This document shows, in pieces, positions 11,322 through 21,292 of a stretch of DNA of 64,000 nucleotides. The position numbers and the translations under genes were made by a program. A model generated the notes under the pieces. That model was not told where the DNA came from. It was given only the letters and a program-made list of their open reading frames with translations, and made no database searches. Position 1 is the stretch's first letter; each line of letters starts with the position of its first letter. Source of the DNA: RBG-16-66-20 sp036262835 (GTDB lineage: Bacteria > Pseudomonadota > Gammaproteobacteria > Burkholderiales > SG8-39); NCBI GenBank assembly GCA_036262835.1, contig DATAID010000047.1, positions 1 to 64,000 of the forward strand. The letters are read 5' to 3'.

Positions 11322-11516
11322 CTAGCGCCGCTCGGCCACGATCGCCATGAGGGCGATCAGCGCGCCCCAGGCGACGAAGAAGTAGGCGTAAAGGAGCGGG
11401 ATGCCGAACACCGTGGCCTCGACATTGAAGGCGGCGAGGATCGGGTAGTTGAAGAGCACCAGCCCGAGCAGGCACAGCGCCGCATGGCGTTGTGCCCGTG
11501 GATCAAACTCCTCCAT
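11322..11516 (-). CDS. Small two-helix membrane protein between acs and the kinase
   Basis: This 64-aa protein has a short charged N-terminus (MEEFDPRAQRHAA) and two hydrophobic segments, about residues 13-30 and 36-58. A GAGGGAGGG-like purine-rich ribosome-binding site lies just before the ATG. It lies 46 nt after acs and 16 nt before the kinase, so it is probably co-transcribed. I do not recognise a named family. Its position recalls the small subunits that accompany some solute:sodium symporters, but the sequence is not a clear match. Confidence 0.7.
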   Translation of the reverse strand: MEEFDPRAQRHAALCLLGLVLFNYPILAAFNVEATVFGIPLLYAYFFVAWGALIALMAIVAERR

Positions 11517-11562
11517 CGCGCCCTCCCTTTGGCGCCGCCCGTCCCGCAGGGCGAGCGGTTGC

Positions 11563-13533
<1,971 letters not shown>

Positions 13534-13562
13534 GTTGCTGCTCCTCCAAGGGTTTGCAGGGG

Positions 13563-13591
13563 ATAAAATCACTTATTCAAGGCCTTGTAAA
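13563..13591 (-). promoter_or_regulatory. Putative sigma70 promoter of acs
   Basis: On the minus strand TTTACA (13586-13591) is followed by 17 bp and TTTTAT (13563-13568), about 30 nt before the acs ATG. It lies in the 69 bp divergent space between acs and the fumarase gene. The -35 box matches five of six and the -10 four of six consensus positions, so this is a prediction only. Confidence 0.45.
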
Positions 13592-13602
13592 GCACCCGCT
13601 CG

Positions 13603-15126
13603 ATGACCACGATCCGCAGGGAAGACCTCGTCCAGAGCATTGCCGACGCTCTGCAGTTCATCTCCTACTATCACCCGCTCGATTACATCCGTGCGCTCGG
13701 GCGCGCCTACGAGCGCGAGCAGTCGGCGGCCGCGAAGGATGCGATCGCGCAGATCCTCACCAACTCGCGCATGAGCGCCGAAGGGCGGCGGCCGATCTGC
13801 CAGGACACCGGCATCGTCAACGTTTTTCTCAAGGTCGGCATGGGCGTGCGCTTCGATTTTTCCGAGCCGCTCGAGAAGGTGGTCAACGAAGGCGTGCGTC
13901 GCGGCTACCTGAACAAGGACAATCCGCTGCGCGCCTCGGTGCTGGACGAATCCGATTTCGGCCGCAAGAACACCCGCGACAACACGCCGGCGGTGATCGC
14001 CGTGGAAATGGTCGCCGGCGACAAGCTGGCCGTGGACGTCGCGGCCAAAGGCGGCGGCTCGGAGGCGAAATCGAAATTCGCGATGCTGAATCCCTCGGAC
14101 TCCATCGCCGACTGGGTCGTGAAGACCGTTCCGACCATGGGCGCGGGCTGGTGCCCGCCCGGGATGCTCGGCATCGGCGTCGGCGGCACGGCCGAAAAGG
14201 CCATGCTGATGGCGAAGGAATCGCTGATGGAGCCGATCGACATGGCGGAGCTCAAGGCGCGCGGCCCGAAGAACAAGGTCGAGGAGCTGCGCATCGAGCT
14301 CTACGACAAGGTGAACGCGCTCGGCATCGGCGCGCAGGGCCTGGGCGGCCTCTCCACGGTCCTCGACGTGAAGATCCGCACCTACCCCGCGCACGCCGCC
14401 AACCGCCCGGTCGCCATGATTCCCAACTGCGCCGCGACCCGGCACGCGCACTTCGTGCTGGATGGCACGGGGCCGGCCGAATTCGAGACCCCGTCGCTCG
14501 CCGACTGGCCGAAGGTCACGTGGACGCCGGATGCGAATTCCACGCGCGTGGATTTGAATACGCTGGATCGGAAAACCGTTCAAGGCTGGAAACCGGGCCA
14601 GCGCCTGCTGCTGTCCGGAAAGATGCTGACCGGCCGCGATGCCGCCCACAAGCGAATCCAGGACATGCTGGCCAAGGGCGAGAAGCTGCCGGTCGATTTC
14701 ACCAATCGCATCATCTACTACGTCGGTCCCGTCGACCCTGTGCGCGACGAGGTGGTTGGGCCAGCGGGACCGACGACGTCGACCCGCATGGACAAGTTCA
14801 CCGAGATGATGCTGGCGCAGACGGGATTGATCGGCATGATCGGCAAGGCCGAGCGCGGCCCGGTCGCAGTCGAGGCGATCAGGAAGCACAAGGCCGCCTA
14901 CCTCATGGCGGTCGGCGGCGCGGCTTATCTGGTCGCCAAGGCGATCCGCCAGTCGAAGGTTCTCGCTTTCAACGACCTCGGCATGGAAGCGATCTACGAG
15001 TTCGAGGTGAAGGACATGCCGGTCACGGTGGCGGTCGACGCGAATGGAACCTCGGTCCACCAGACCGGGCCGCAGGAGTGGGAATCCAAAATCCGCTCGC
15101 TGAAGATTCCAGTACACGCAGCCTGA
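13603..15126 (+). CDS. Class I (Fe-S) fumarate hydratase, possible mesaconase
   Basis: This 507-aa FumA-type hydro-lyase has both domains, alpha (GRRPICQDTGIVNVFLKVG near residue 63) and beta (RDAAHKRI near 345). The oxygen-sensitive cluster ligands are among Cys68 and later cysteines such as GWCPPG and PNCAATRH. It interconverts fumarate and malate. Some class I fumarases of Burkholderia and E. coli also hydrate mesaconate to citramalate. It heads a five-gene overlapping run with an MFS carrier, an HMG-CoA-lyase relative and a CoA-transferase, which makes that second role attractive. It is also the only fumarase in the window. Confidence 0.93.
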   Translation: MTTIRREDLVQSIADALQFISYYHPLDYIRALGRAYEREQSAAAKDAIAQILTNSRMSAEGRRPICQDTGIVNVFLKVGMGVRFDFSEPLEKVVNEGVRRGYLNKDNPLRASVLDESDFGRKNTRDNTPAVIAVEMVAGDKLAVDVAAKGGGSEAKSKFAMLNPSDSIADWVVKTVPTMGAGWCPPGMLGIGVGGTAEKAMLMAKESLMEPIDMAELKARGPKNKVEELRIELYDKVNALGIGAQGLGGLSTVLDVKIRTYPAHAANRPVAMIPNCAATRHAHFVLDGTGPAEFETPSLADWPKVTWTPDANSTRVDLNTLDRKTVQGWKPGQRLLLSGKMLTGRDAAHKRIQDMLAKGEKLPVDFTNRIIYYVGPVDPVRDEVVGPAGPTTSTRMDKFTEMMLAQTGLIGMIGKAERGPVAVEAIRKHKAAYLMAVGGAAYLVAKAIRQSKVLAFNDLGMEAIYEFEVKDMPVTVAVDANGTSVHQTGPQEWESKIRSLKIPVHAA

Positions 15127-16301
15127 AAACTCGCTGGGGAGCGGTCTGGGCGATGTACGCCGCAGGGGTCGCCTGCGGCGCGTTCATCGGCAAGGCGCCG
15201 CCCGCCCTGCCCGGCCTGCGCGCCGAGCTCGGCCTGACGCTCGTCCAGTCGGGCTTCATCGCGACCATGATCAACCTGCTGGGCGCGATCGTCGGCCTGC
15301 TCATGGGCGTTCTGTGCGATCGCTATGGACACAAGCGCCTGGGGCTCGTCGGCTTGCTGGTCATGGCGGCGGGCGGCTTCATCGGCGCGGCGGCGCAGGG
15401 TTACGCCGTCCTCCTCTTCTCGCGATTCCTCGAGGGCGCCGGCTTCATCCTCTTCACGGTGACCGGCGCCGCGCTCATCAACGCCTCGACCGCGAACCTG
15501 CGCGACCGCAACCGCGCCATGGGGCTGTGGACCGCCTACATGCCGACCGGCGCGGCCCTCGCAATGCTGGTGACGCCCGCCGCGATGGCGCAGATGGGCT
15601 GGCGCGGGCTCTGGGTCGCCCTTTCCGTGGCGACGCTCGCGTGCGTCGTGCTCGTCTGGCGAACCGTTCCGGCGACGATACCTTCGGGCGTCGGCACTCT
15701 GCGGCTCGCCCGGGAGTCACTGGCGCAGCGCGGCAGCTGGGTGCTGTCGGTGCTTTTTCTTTTTTACGTCGCGCAATGGACTTCCGTCATGGTGTGGCTG
15801 CCGACTTTCGTCGTCGATGAGCGCGGCGGCAGCGCGGCCACGGCGGCTTTTCTCGGCGCGCTCATGGTCGCGGCCAATGTCCCGGGCAATCTGGCCGGGG
15901 GCTGGCTGCTCTCGCATGGGTTCCGGCGCGGCGCGATGGTGGTGGTCGCAAGCGCGATCTCGGCCGCCTGTTTCGCAGGAATGCTCGGCGACTGGCTGCC
16001 GGATCCCGTCCGTTTCGCCCTCGTCCTCCTGTTCTCCTGCTGCGCCGGCGCGATTCCCGCGGCGGTCCTCTCGGGTGTCCCGGTCCACGCGCGCTCGCCC
16101 GGGCATATCGCGACGACGAACGGCATGGTCATGCAGGCGGCCCAGCTCGGGCAATCGGTCGGACCGATCCTCCTCGCCTGGCTCGCCTCGCACTACGGCG
16201 GCTGGAGCGCCACGCTCGGCACCATGCTCGCGTTCGCGGCCGCCGCCGGCGCGTGCGGGGTCGCCGTGGCGCGAATCGAGAGGGCTAGAATGTCGTCATG
16301 A
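15078..16301 (+). CDS. MFS transporter (CynX/NarK-like)
   Basis: This carrier of about 400 aa has 12 predicted helices and the loop 2-3 motif GVLCDRYGHKRLG. The stop is certain but the start is not. The first ATG (15153, with GGGGAG upstream) would cut helix 1 in half, so I used the GTG at 15078, which overlaps the fumarase gene by 49 nt. It probably imports an organic acid handled by its neighbours. The stop overlaps the next start as ATGA. Confidence 0.85.
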   Translation: MGIQNPLAEDSSTRSLKTRWGAVWAMYAAGVACGAFIGKAPPALPGLRAELGLTLVQSGFIATMINLLGAIVGLLMGVLCDRYGHKRLGLVGLLVMAAGGFIGAAAQGYAVLLFSRFLEGAGFILFTVTGAALINASTANLRDRNRAMGLWTAYMPTGAALAMLVTPAAMAQMGWRGLWVALSVATLACVVLVWRTVPATIPSGVGTLRLARESLAQRGSWVLSVLFLFYVAQWTSVMVWLPTFVVDERGGSAATAAFLGALMVAANVPGNLAGGWLLSHGFRRGAMVVVASAISAACFAGMLGDWLPDPVRFALVLLFSCCAGAIPAAVLSGVPVHARSPGHIATTNGMVMQAAQLGQSVGPILLAWLASHYGGWSATLGTMLAFAAAAGACGVAVARIERARMSS

Positions 16302-17209
16302 GACAAATCCACATCTGCGAAGTCGGCCCGCGCGACGGGCTGCAGAACGCCCATCACCTCATGCCGACCGAAGCGAAGAAGGCCTGGATCGCGGCCATGG
16401 CCGCGGCGGGCATCGAGGAAATCGAAGTGGGTTCCTTCGTGCCTCCGAAGCTGATCCCTGCGATGGCCGATACGGGAGACATTGTTTCCTTTTCTCTGGG
16501 ACTAAAGGGCCTGAAAGTCGTCGCACTTGCACCCAACGTCAAGGGGTTCGAAAGAGCAGTCGCGGCCGGAGCGCACAAGGTCACCTTTCCGGTCTCCGCC
16601 TCGCGCGCGCACAGCGCGGCAAACGTGCGCATGACGCCGGAACAGATGGTCGCGCAGGTAAAGCAGTGCGTGGACATGCGCGGCAAGGCCGGGCCGGAAA
16701 TCGAGGCCGGAGTGTCGACTGCGTTCGGCTGCACGATGCAGGGCGAAGTGCCCGAGGACGACGTCGTTCGGCTGGCCGTCATGCTTGCCGAAGCGGGCGT
16801 GGATTGCATCGCCCTGGCAGACACGGTCGGCTATGCCAATCCGGCCCAGATCAGGAGGCTGTTCAGGAAAGTAAAGAAGGAAATCGGCGACAAGCTCGAA
16901 GCAGCGCACCTGCACAACACGCGCGGCCTCGGGCTTGCCAACGCGCTCGCCGCCTACGAGGAAGGCGTCCGCCATTTCGATTCCTCGATGGGCGGCCTCG
17001 GCGGCTGCCCGTTCGCGCCCGGGGCGAGCGGCAACGTCATCACCGAGGACCTCGTCTTCATGTTCGAGAGCATGGGCGTGCCGACCGGCGTGGACTTCGA
17101 GAAGCTCATGAAGGCGCGCGAGCTGCTCGTGAAGGGGATTCCGGAGGAGCCGGTGTATGGGCACACGCCGCTCGCCGGCCTGCCGAAAGGCTTCAAGCGC
17201 GCCGCATGA
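16298..17209 (+). CDS. HMG-CoA lyase family protein (possible citramalyl-CoA lyase)
   Basis: This 303-aa TIM-barrel enzyme has the family ICEVGPRDGLQN at residues 6-17, EVGSFVPPK near 48, HLHNTRG near 205 with metal-binding histidines, and a catalytic-loop motif GGLGGCPFAPGASGN with its cysteine near 237. True HMG-CoA lyases cleave HMG-CoA to acetyl-CoA and acetoacetate. Bacterial relatives also split citramalyl-CoA into acetyl-CoA and pyruvate. Adjacency to a CaiB transferase and a class I fumarase favours the second reaction here, but leucine breakdown remains possible. Confidence 0.9.
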   Translation: MRQIHICEVGPRDGLQNAHHLMPTEAKKAWIAAMAAAGIEEIEVGSFVPPKLIPAMADTGDIVSFSLGLKGLKVVALAPNVKGFERAVAAGAHKVTFPVSASRAHSAANVRMTPEQMVAQVKQCVDMRGKAGPEIEAGVSTAFGCTMQGEVPEDDVVRLAVMLAEAGVDCIALADTVGYANPAQIRRLFRKVKKEIGDKLEAAHLHNTRGLGLANALAAYEEGVRHFDSSMGGLGGCPFAPGASGNVITEDLVFMFESMGVPTGVDFEKLMKARELLVKGIPEEPVYGHTPLAGLPKGFKRAA

Positions 17210-18405
17210 AGCGCCTGCCCCTGGAGGGCATCCGCGTCGTCGAGTTCGCGCACATGGTCATGGGGCCGTCGTGCGGGCTGGTGCTCGCCGACCTGGGCGC
17301 CGAGGTGATCAAGGTCGAGCCGCTCGAGGGCGACAACACGCGCCGCCTGCAGCACGCCGGCGCGGGCTTTTTCCCGGTATTCAACCGCAACAAGAAGAGC
17401 CTCGCCATCGACCTGAAGAGGCCGGAGGGCAAGGCGATCGTTTACAGGCTCCTCGATTCGGCCGACGTGCTGACCGAGAACTTCCGCCCGGGCGCGCTCG
17501 ACAAGCTGGGTTTTTCCTGTTCTGAAATCCAGAAACGAAACCCTCGGCTCATCTATTGCTCGCTGAAGGGCTTCCTCGACGGGCCCTACGACCACCGCGC
17601 GTCGCTCGACGAGGTGGTGCAGATGATGGGCGGCCTCGCCTACATGACCGGGCTGCCGGACCGGCCGCTGCGCGCCGGCTCGTCCGTCGTGGACATCATG
17701 GGCGGCACCTTCGCCGCGGTCGGGATCCTCGCCGCGCTGCGCGAGCGCGACTCGACCGGCAAGGGCAAGCGGGTGACGAGCGCGCTCTTCGAGAGCACGG
17801 CCCTCCTCGTCGCCCAGCACATGTCCCAGTACGAGATCACCGGCGAAGCGCCACCGCCCATGTCGGTCAAGCGCCCCGCCTGGGGCGTGTACGACATCTT
17901 CGAGACCGCGGGCGGCGGGCGCCTGTTCATCGGCATCGTCACCGACACCCAATGGGACGTCTTCTGCCGCGAATTCGGCGAAAAGGAGCTCGCGATCGAC
18001 CCGCGCCTGAAGAGCAACGCCCTGCGCGTCAAGGAGCGCGGCTGGCTCATCCCGCGCCTGGGCGAAATCTTCAGGAAGTGGCCGCAAAAGGAGCTTGAGA
18101 AGAGGATCGAGGACATCGGCCTGCCCTACGCGCCCATCTCGAAGCCCTGGGACCTGCTCGAGGACCCGCACCTGAAAGCGTCGGGCGGCCTCTTCGAGAC
18201 GCGTATTCCGGGCGGCAAGACCATCCGCATTCCCGGGCTGCCGATCGCGCTCGATGGCGAGCGCCTGCCAAAGCGCGCCGATCCGCCTGAATTGGGCGGA
18301 AACGGCGCGGAATTGCTGCGGGGGCTGGGCTGTTCCCCCGAGGAAGTCGCAACGCTCGTCGAGCGACGTATAGTCGCGTTTCCCACTGGAGGAGGCACCC
18401 CATGA
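17206..18405 (+). CDS. CaiB/BaiF (class III) CoA-transferase
   Basis: This 399-aa protein belongs to the class III CoA-transferases. It begins LPLEGIRVVEFAHMVMGPSCG, with ADLGAEVIKVEPLEGD at about 28-43 and NRNKKSLAIDLK at about 60. The catalytic aspartate is probably the one in RASLDEVVQMMGG near 135. The enzyme moves CoA from a donor such as succinyl-CoA to an organic acid. Four-base ATGA overlaps link it to the lyase before and the lipoprotein after. A citramalate substrate is inferred from context. Confidence 0.9.
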   Translation: MKRLPLEGIRVVEFAHMVMGPSCGLVLADLGAEVIKVEPLEGDNTRRLQHAGAGFFPVFNRNKKSLAIDLKRPEGKAIVYRLLDSADVLTENFRPGALDKLGFSCSEIQKRNPRLIYCSLKGFLDGPYDHRASLDEVVQMMGGLAYMTGLPDRPLRAGSSVVDIMGGTFAAVGILAALRERDSTGKGKRVTSALFESTALLVAQHMSQYEITGEAPPPMSVKRPAWGVYDIFETAGGGRLFIGIVTDTQWDVFCREFGEKELAIDPRLKSNALRVKERGWLIPRLGEIFRKWPQKELEKRIEDIGLPYAPISKPWDLLEDPHLKASGGLFETRIPGGKTIRIPGLPIALDGERLPKRADPPELGGNGAELLRGLGCSPEEVATLVERRIVAFPTGGGTP

Positions 18406-19370
18406 AGAAGGTAGAGGCAGGCAACCCGTTGATTCTTGATCCGCGCCGGCGAACGCTCCTGCGCGGCATGGCCGCCCTGGGCGGCGCGCTCGCGCTCGGC
18501 GCGTGCGGCTCGATGGAGGCGATGGGCCCCGGCTCGGGCGGCAGCGCGCGCCTCTCCGGCGGGCGCCTCTCCGTGCGCTGGCTGGGCGGCGGCGTGGCCG
18601 AGCTCGCGACCCCCGACTACAGGCAGATCGCCTATGCCGATGCCTGGTTCTGGCACAACAGCGGCTGGACGCCCTTCAACGTGCCGAGGCCGGCCGAGTA
18701 CGGCAGCGCGGCGGCCTTCGCCCAGTACGTGCGCGCGAAGAATCCGCAGGCGGTGCTGGTCATGCTCACGCATGATCATGGCGACCATATCGGCGACTAT
18801 TTCGAGTCGCTCAAGGCGCTGGCCGACGCCGGCATCCCGGTTCTCACCACCGGGCAGAGCGATCTCATGCGCTCGCCGACCGGGCTCGTCCCGGACTTCA
18901 AGAAAGCCGGCCTGGAGCCGGCAAAAATCGTCGCCAACGGCGGCGCCGGCATGAACTTCGGCGGCATCACCCGGCACGGCGCCATGTCGGCGCGGCTGGT
19001 GCCCGCGGTGCACTCGACGCTGCACGCCTATCCGGCCGTCGGCTTCATGCTCGACCTCGGCGGCGTGCGCACCTATATCAGCGGCGACACCGACCTTTTC
19101 AGCGAGATGAAGACGCTCGGCGAGCGCTACCAGCCGAACCTCGCGCTCATCTGCGTCGGCGACGGCCCGTACACCATGGGGCCGGAGGAAGCCGCGCGCG
19201 CCTGCCAGTGGCTCGGCGTCTCGCACGCGATTCCCTACCACTACGCGCACAACCCGGCGGTCAAGGGCGTGGGGGGCGGCGAGGAGTTCCGCAAGGCGAT
19301 GGCGGCCATCGCGCCCTCGGTGAAAGTCACCGTCATGAAACCGGGCGAGACGGTCACGATCCAGACCTGA
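18402..19370 (+). CDS. Metallo-beta-lactamase-fold lipoprotein (UlaG-like)
   Basis: This 322-aa protein carries a twin-arginine-like start (RRRTLLRGMAALGG) and a lipobox LGAC, so it is probably exported and lipidated. The metal site is THDHGDH near residue 125, with a later histidine in PAVHSTLHAYP and aspartate in YISGDTD. UlaG-type relatives hydrolyse lactones or phosphodiesters. Its link to the CoA enzymes upstream is unexplained. It could cleave a lactone or ester precursor in the periplasm. Confidence 0.82.
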   Translation: MKKVEAGNPLILDPRRRTLLRGMAALGGALALGACGSMEAMGPGSGGSARLSGGRLSVRWLGGGVAELATPDYRQIAYADAWFWHNSGWTPFNVPRPAEYGSAAAFAQYVRAKNPQAVLVMLTHDHGDHIGDYFESLKALADAGIPVLTTGQSDLMRSPTGLVPDFKKAGLEPAKIVANGGAGMNFGGITRHGAMSARLVPAVHSTLHAYPAVGFMLDLGGVRTYISGDTDLFSEMKTLGERYQPNLALICVGDGPYTMGPEEAARACQWLGVSHAIPYHYAHNPAVKGVGGGEEFRKAMAAIAPSVKVTVMKPGETVTIQT

Positions 19371-19392
19371 GCCGCACCGGGCGCAGGAAAAG

Positions 19393-19416
19393 AAACGGGA
19401 CCCTCGGGTCCCGTTT
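19393..19416. terminator. Bidirectional rho-independent terminator
   Basis: A perfect 11-base inverted repeat (AAACGGGACCC and GGGTCCCGTTT) is flanked by T-rich runs on both strands: TTGTTTTTA after it on plus, and TTTCTTTT after it on minus. It lies between the convergent ends of the lipoprotein gene and prpE, so it probably stops both the 13.6-19.4 kb plus-strand operon and the long minus-strand run from sdhC. Confidence 0.88.
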
Positions 19417-19420
19417 GTTT

Positions 19421-21292
19421 TTAGCGGAGCGCCTGGCGGATCTGCTCGAGCGCGCCGGGATCCTCGATGGTGGTGAGGTCCCCCGGGTCGCGCCCTTCGG
19501 CGAGCGCCTGGATGGAGCGCCGCAGCGTCTTGCCCGAGCGGGTTTTCGGCAGCAAGGTCACGAAGTGCACGGCCCTGGGCCTCGCGATCGCGCCCAATTG
19601 TTTGTCCACGGTCTGCATGATTTCTTCCGCCGAGGTTTTCTTCGCCGGGTCTTTCAATACGGCGAACGTCAAGGGCATCTGGCCCTTCAGGGGATCGGCC
19701 ACGCCGACGACGGCGCACTCCGCGACGTTGGCGTGCATGTTCACCGCCTCCTCGATCTCGCGCGTGCCGAGGCGATGGCCGGCGACGTTGATGACGTCGT
19801 CGGTGCGCCCGAGGATGAAGTAGTAGCCGTCCTTGTCGCGGATGCCCCAGTCGAACGTGGAATAGACGAGCTTTTTCGAGAACGTCGAAAAGTACGTCTT
19901 CACGAAGCGCTCGTCGTCGCCCCAGATCGTCGTCATGCAGCCGGGTGGCAGCGGCGGCTCGATCGCGACGACCGCTTTTTCGTCGGCGCCCGCCTCGCTC
20001 GCGTCCGCTTCGCGCAGCAGCTTCAGGTCATAGCCGTAGGCGGGAAAGGACGGGCTGCCGTACTTGATCCGCGTCTTCTCCACGCCGTGCATCGCGGTCA
20101 GCACCGGCCAGCCGGTCTCGGTCTGCCAGTAGTGGTCGATCACCGGCTTGCCGAGGCCCTCGGAGATCCAGGCGTGCGTCGGCTCGTCGAGCGGCTCGCC
20201 CGCGAGGAACAGGTGCTTGAGCGACGACAGGTCGTACTTCTTCAGGAGCGCGACGTCGTGCTTCTTCAGCACGCGAATGGCGGTCGGCGCCGAGAACATC
20301 ACGTTGACCTTGTAGTCCTGGACGATCTTCCACCACACCCCGGCGTCGGGCCGGATCGGCACGCCTTCGTAGAGGATGGTCGTCATCCCCACGATGAGGG
20401 GCGCATAGATGATGTACGAATGCCCGACCGCCCAGCCGATGTCCGAGGTGGTGAAGATCGTCTCGCCCGGGCCGCCGCAATAGATGTATTCCATCGAGGC
20501 CGCCATCGACACCGCATGGCCGCCGGTGTCGCGCTGCACGCCCTTGGGCCGGCCCGTCGTGCCGGAGGTGTAGAGGATGTAGGAAGGCTCGCTCGACTCG
20601 AGCCACTGGCAAGGGACCTCCTTGCCCGCGAAGCCTTTCGAGAAAGACGCCCAGTCCACGTCGCGGTCCTTGACGACCGGCATGTTCGGATCGAGGCCCC
20701 GGTTGAAGATCAGAACCTTCTTCGGCGGATGCTTCGAGAGCTTGATCGATTCATCCACGAGCGGCTTATAAGGGACCACCTTGCCCGCCCGGCTGCCGCC
20801 GTCGGCGGTAATCATCAGCACCGGGCGCGCATCGTCGATGCGCGCCGCGAGGCTCGCGGCAGCGAAGCCGCCGAAGACCACCGAATGCACCGCGCCCAGG
20901 CGCGCGCACGCGAGGATGGCGAACACCGCCTCGGGCATGTTCGGCATGTAGACGATCACCCGGTCGCCGCGCTTGACCCCGAGCGACTGCATCATCGCCG
21001 CGACGCGATTCACTTCCTGATGCAGCTGCCGGTAGGTGCAGGTTTCCGTTTTGTCGACTTCGGTGGAGATCCAGACGAGCGCCTTCTGGTCTCCGCGCTC
21101 CTTCAGGTGCCGATCGACGGCGTTGTAGCAAAGATTGGTTTCTCCACCGACGAACCATTTCGCGAACGGGGGCCGCGAATAGTCCAGCACCTTCGAAAAG
21201 GGCCTGTGCCAGTGGATGCGTTCCGCTTCCTTGCTCCAGAAAGCGTCGCGCTCGGCGAGCGAGCGCCGGTGAAATTCCTTGGAGGTCGTCAT
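19421..21292 (-). CDS. prpE: Propionyl-CoA synthetase
   Basis: This 623-aa AMP-forming ligase turns propionate into propionyl-CoA. It follows Salmonella PrpE closely along its length, as in ARWF/AKWF with GGETNLCYNAVDRHL near residue 50, YTSGTTGRPKGVQRDTGG near 245, YWQTETGWP near 375, and FILGRTDDVINVAGHRLGTREIEE near 495. PKTRSGKTLRR carries the C-terminal lysine. It is distinct from acs at 11.6-13.5 kb. The start overlaps the acuI stop as ATGA. Its product feeds the methylcitrate genes at 36-40 kb. Confidence 0.93.
   Translation of the reverse strand: MTTSKEFHRRSLAERDAFWSKEAERIHWHRPFSKVLDYSRPPFAKWFVGGETNLCYNAVDRHLKERGDQKALVWISTEVDKTETCTYRQLHQEVNRVAAMMQSLGVKRGDRVIVYMPNMPEAVFAILACARLGAVHSVVFGGFAAASLAARIDDARPVLMITADGGSRAGKVVPYKPLVDESIKLSKHPPKKVLIFNRGLDPNMPVVKDRDVDWASFSKGFAGKEVPCQWLESSEPSYILYTSGTTGRPKGVQRDTGGHAVSMAASMEYIYCGGPGETIFTTSDIGWAVGHSYIIYAPLIVGMTTILYEGVPIRPDAGVWWKIVQDYKVNVMFSAPTAIRVLKKHDVALLKKYDLSSLKHLFLAGEPLDEPTHAWISEGLGKPVIDHYWQTETGWPVLTAMHGVEKTRIKYGSPSFPAYGYDLKLLREADASEAGADEKAVVAIEPPLPPGCMTTIWGDDERFVKTYFSTFSKKLVYSTFDWGIRDKDGYYFILGRTDDVINVAGHRLGTREIEEAVNMHANVAECAVVGVADPLKGQMPLTFAVLKDPAKKTSAEEIMQTVDKQLGAIARPRAVHFVTLLPKTRSGKTLRRSIQALAEGRDPGDLTTIEDPGALEQIRQALR

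Noticed and set aside
15127..15152. MFS gene starting at the first ATG (15153)
   Set aside because: It would remove the first part of helix 1. The GTG at 15078 was preferred, though the GGGGAG upstream of 15153 keeps it possible.
19421..21292. A second acetyl-CoA synthetase
   Set aside because: Motif spacing and sequence follow PrpE, and the gene is coupled to an acryloyl-CoA reductase.
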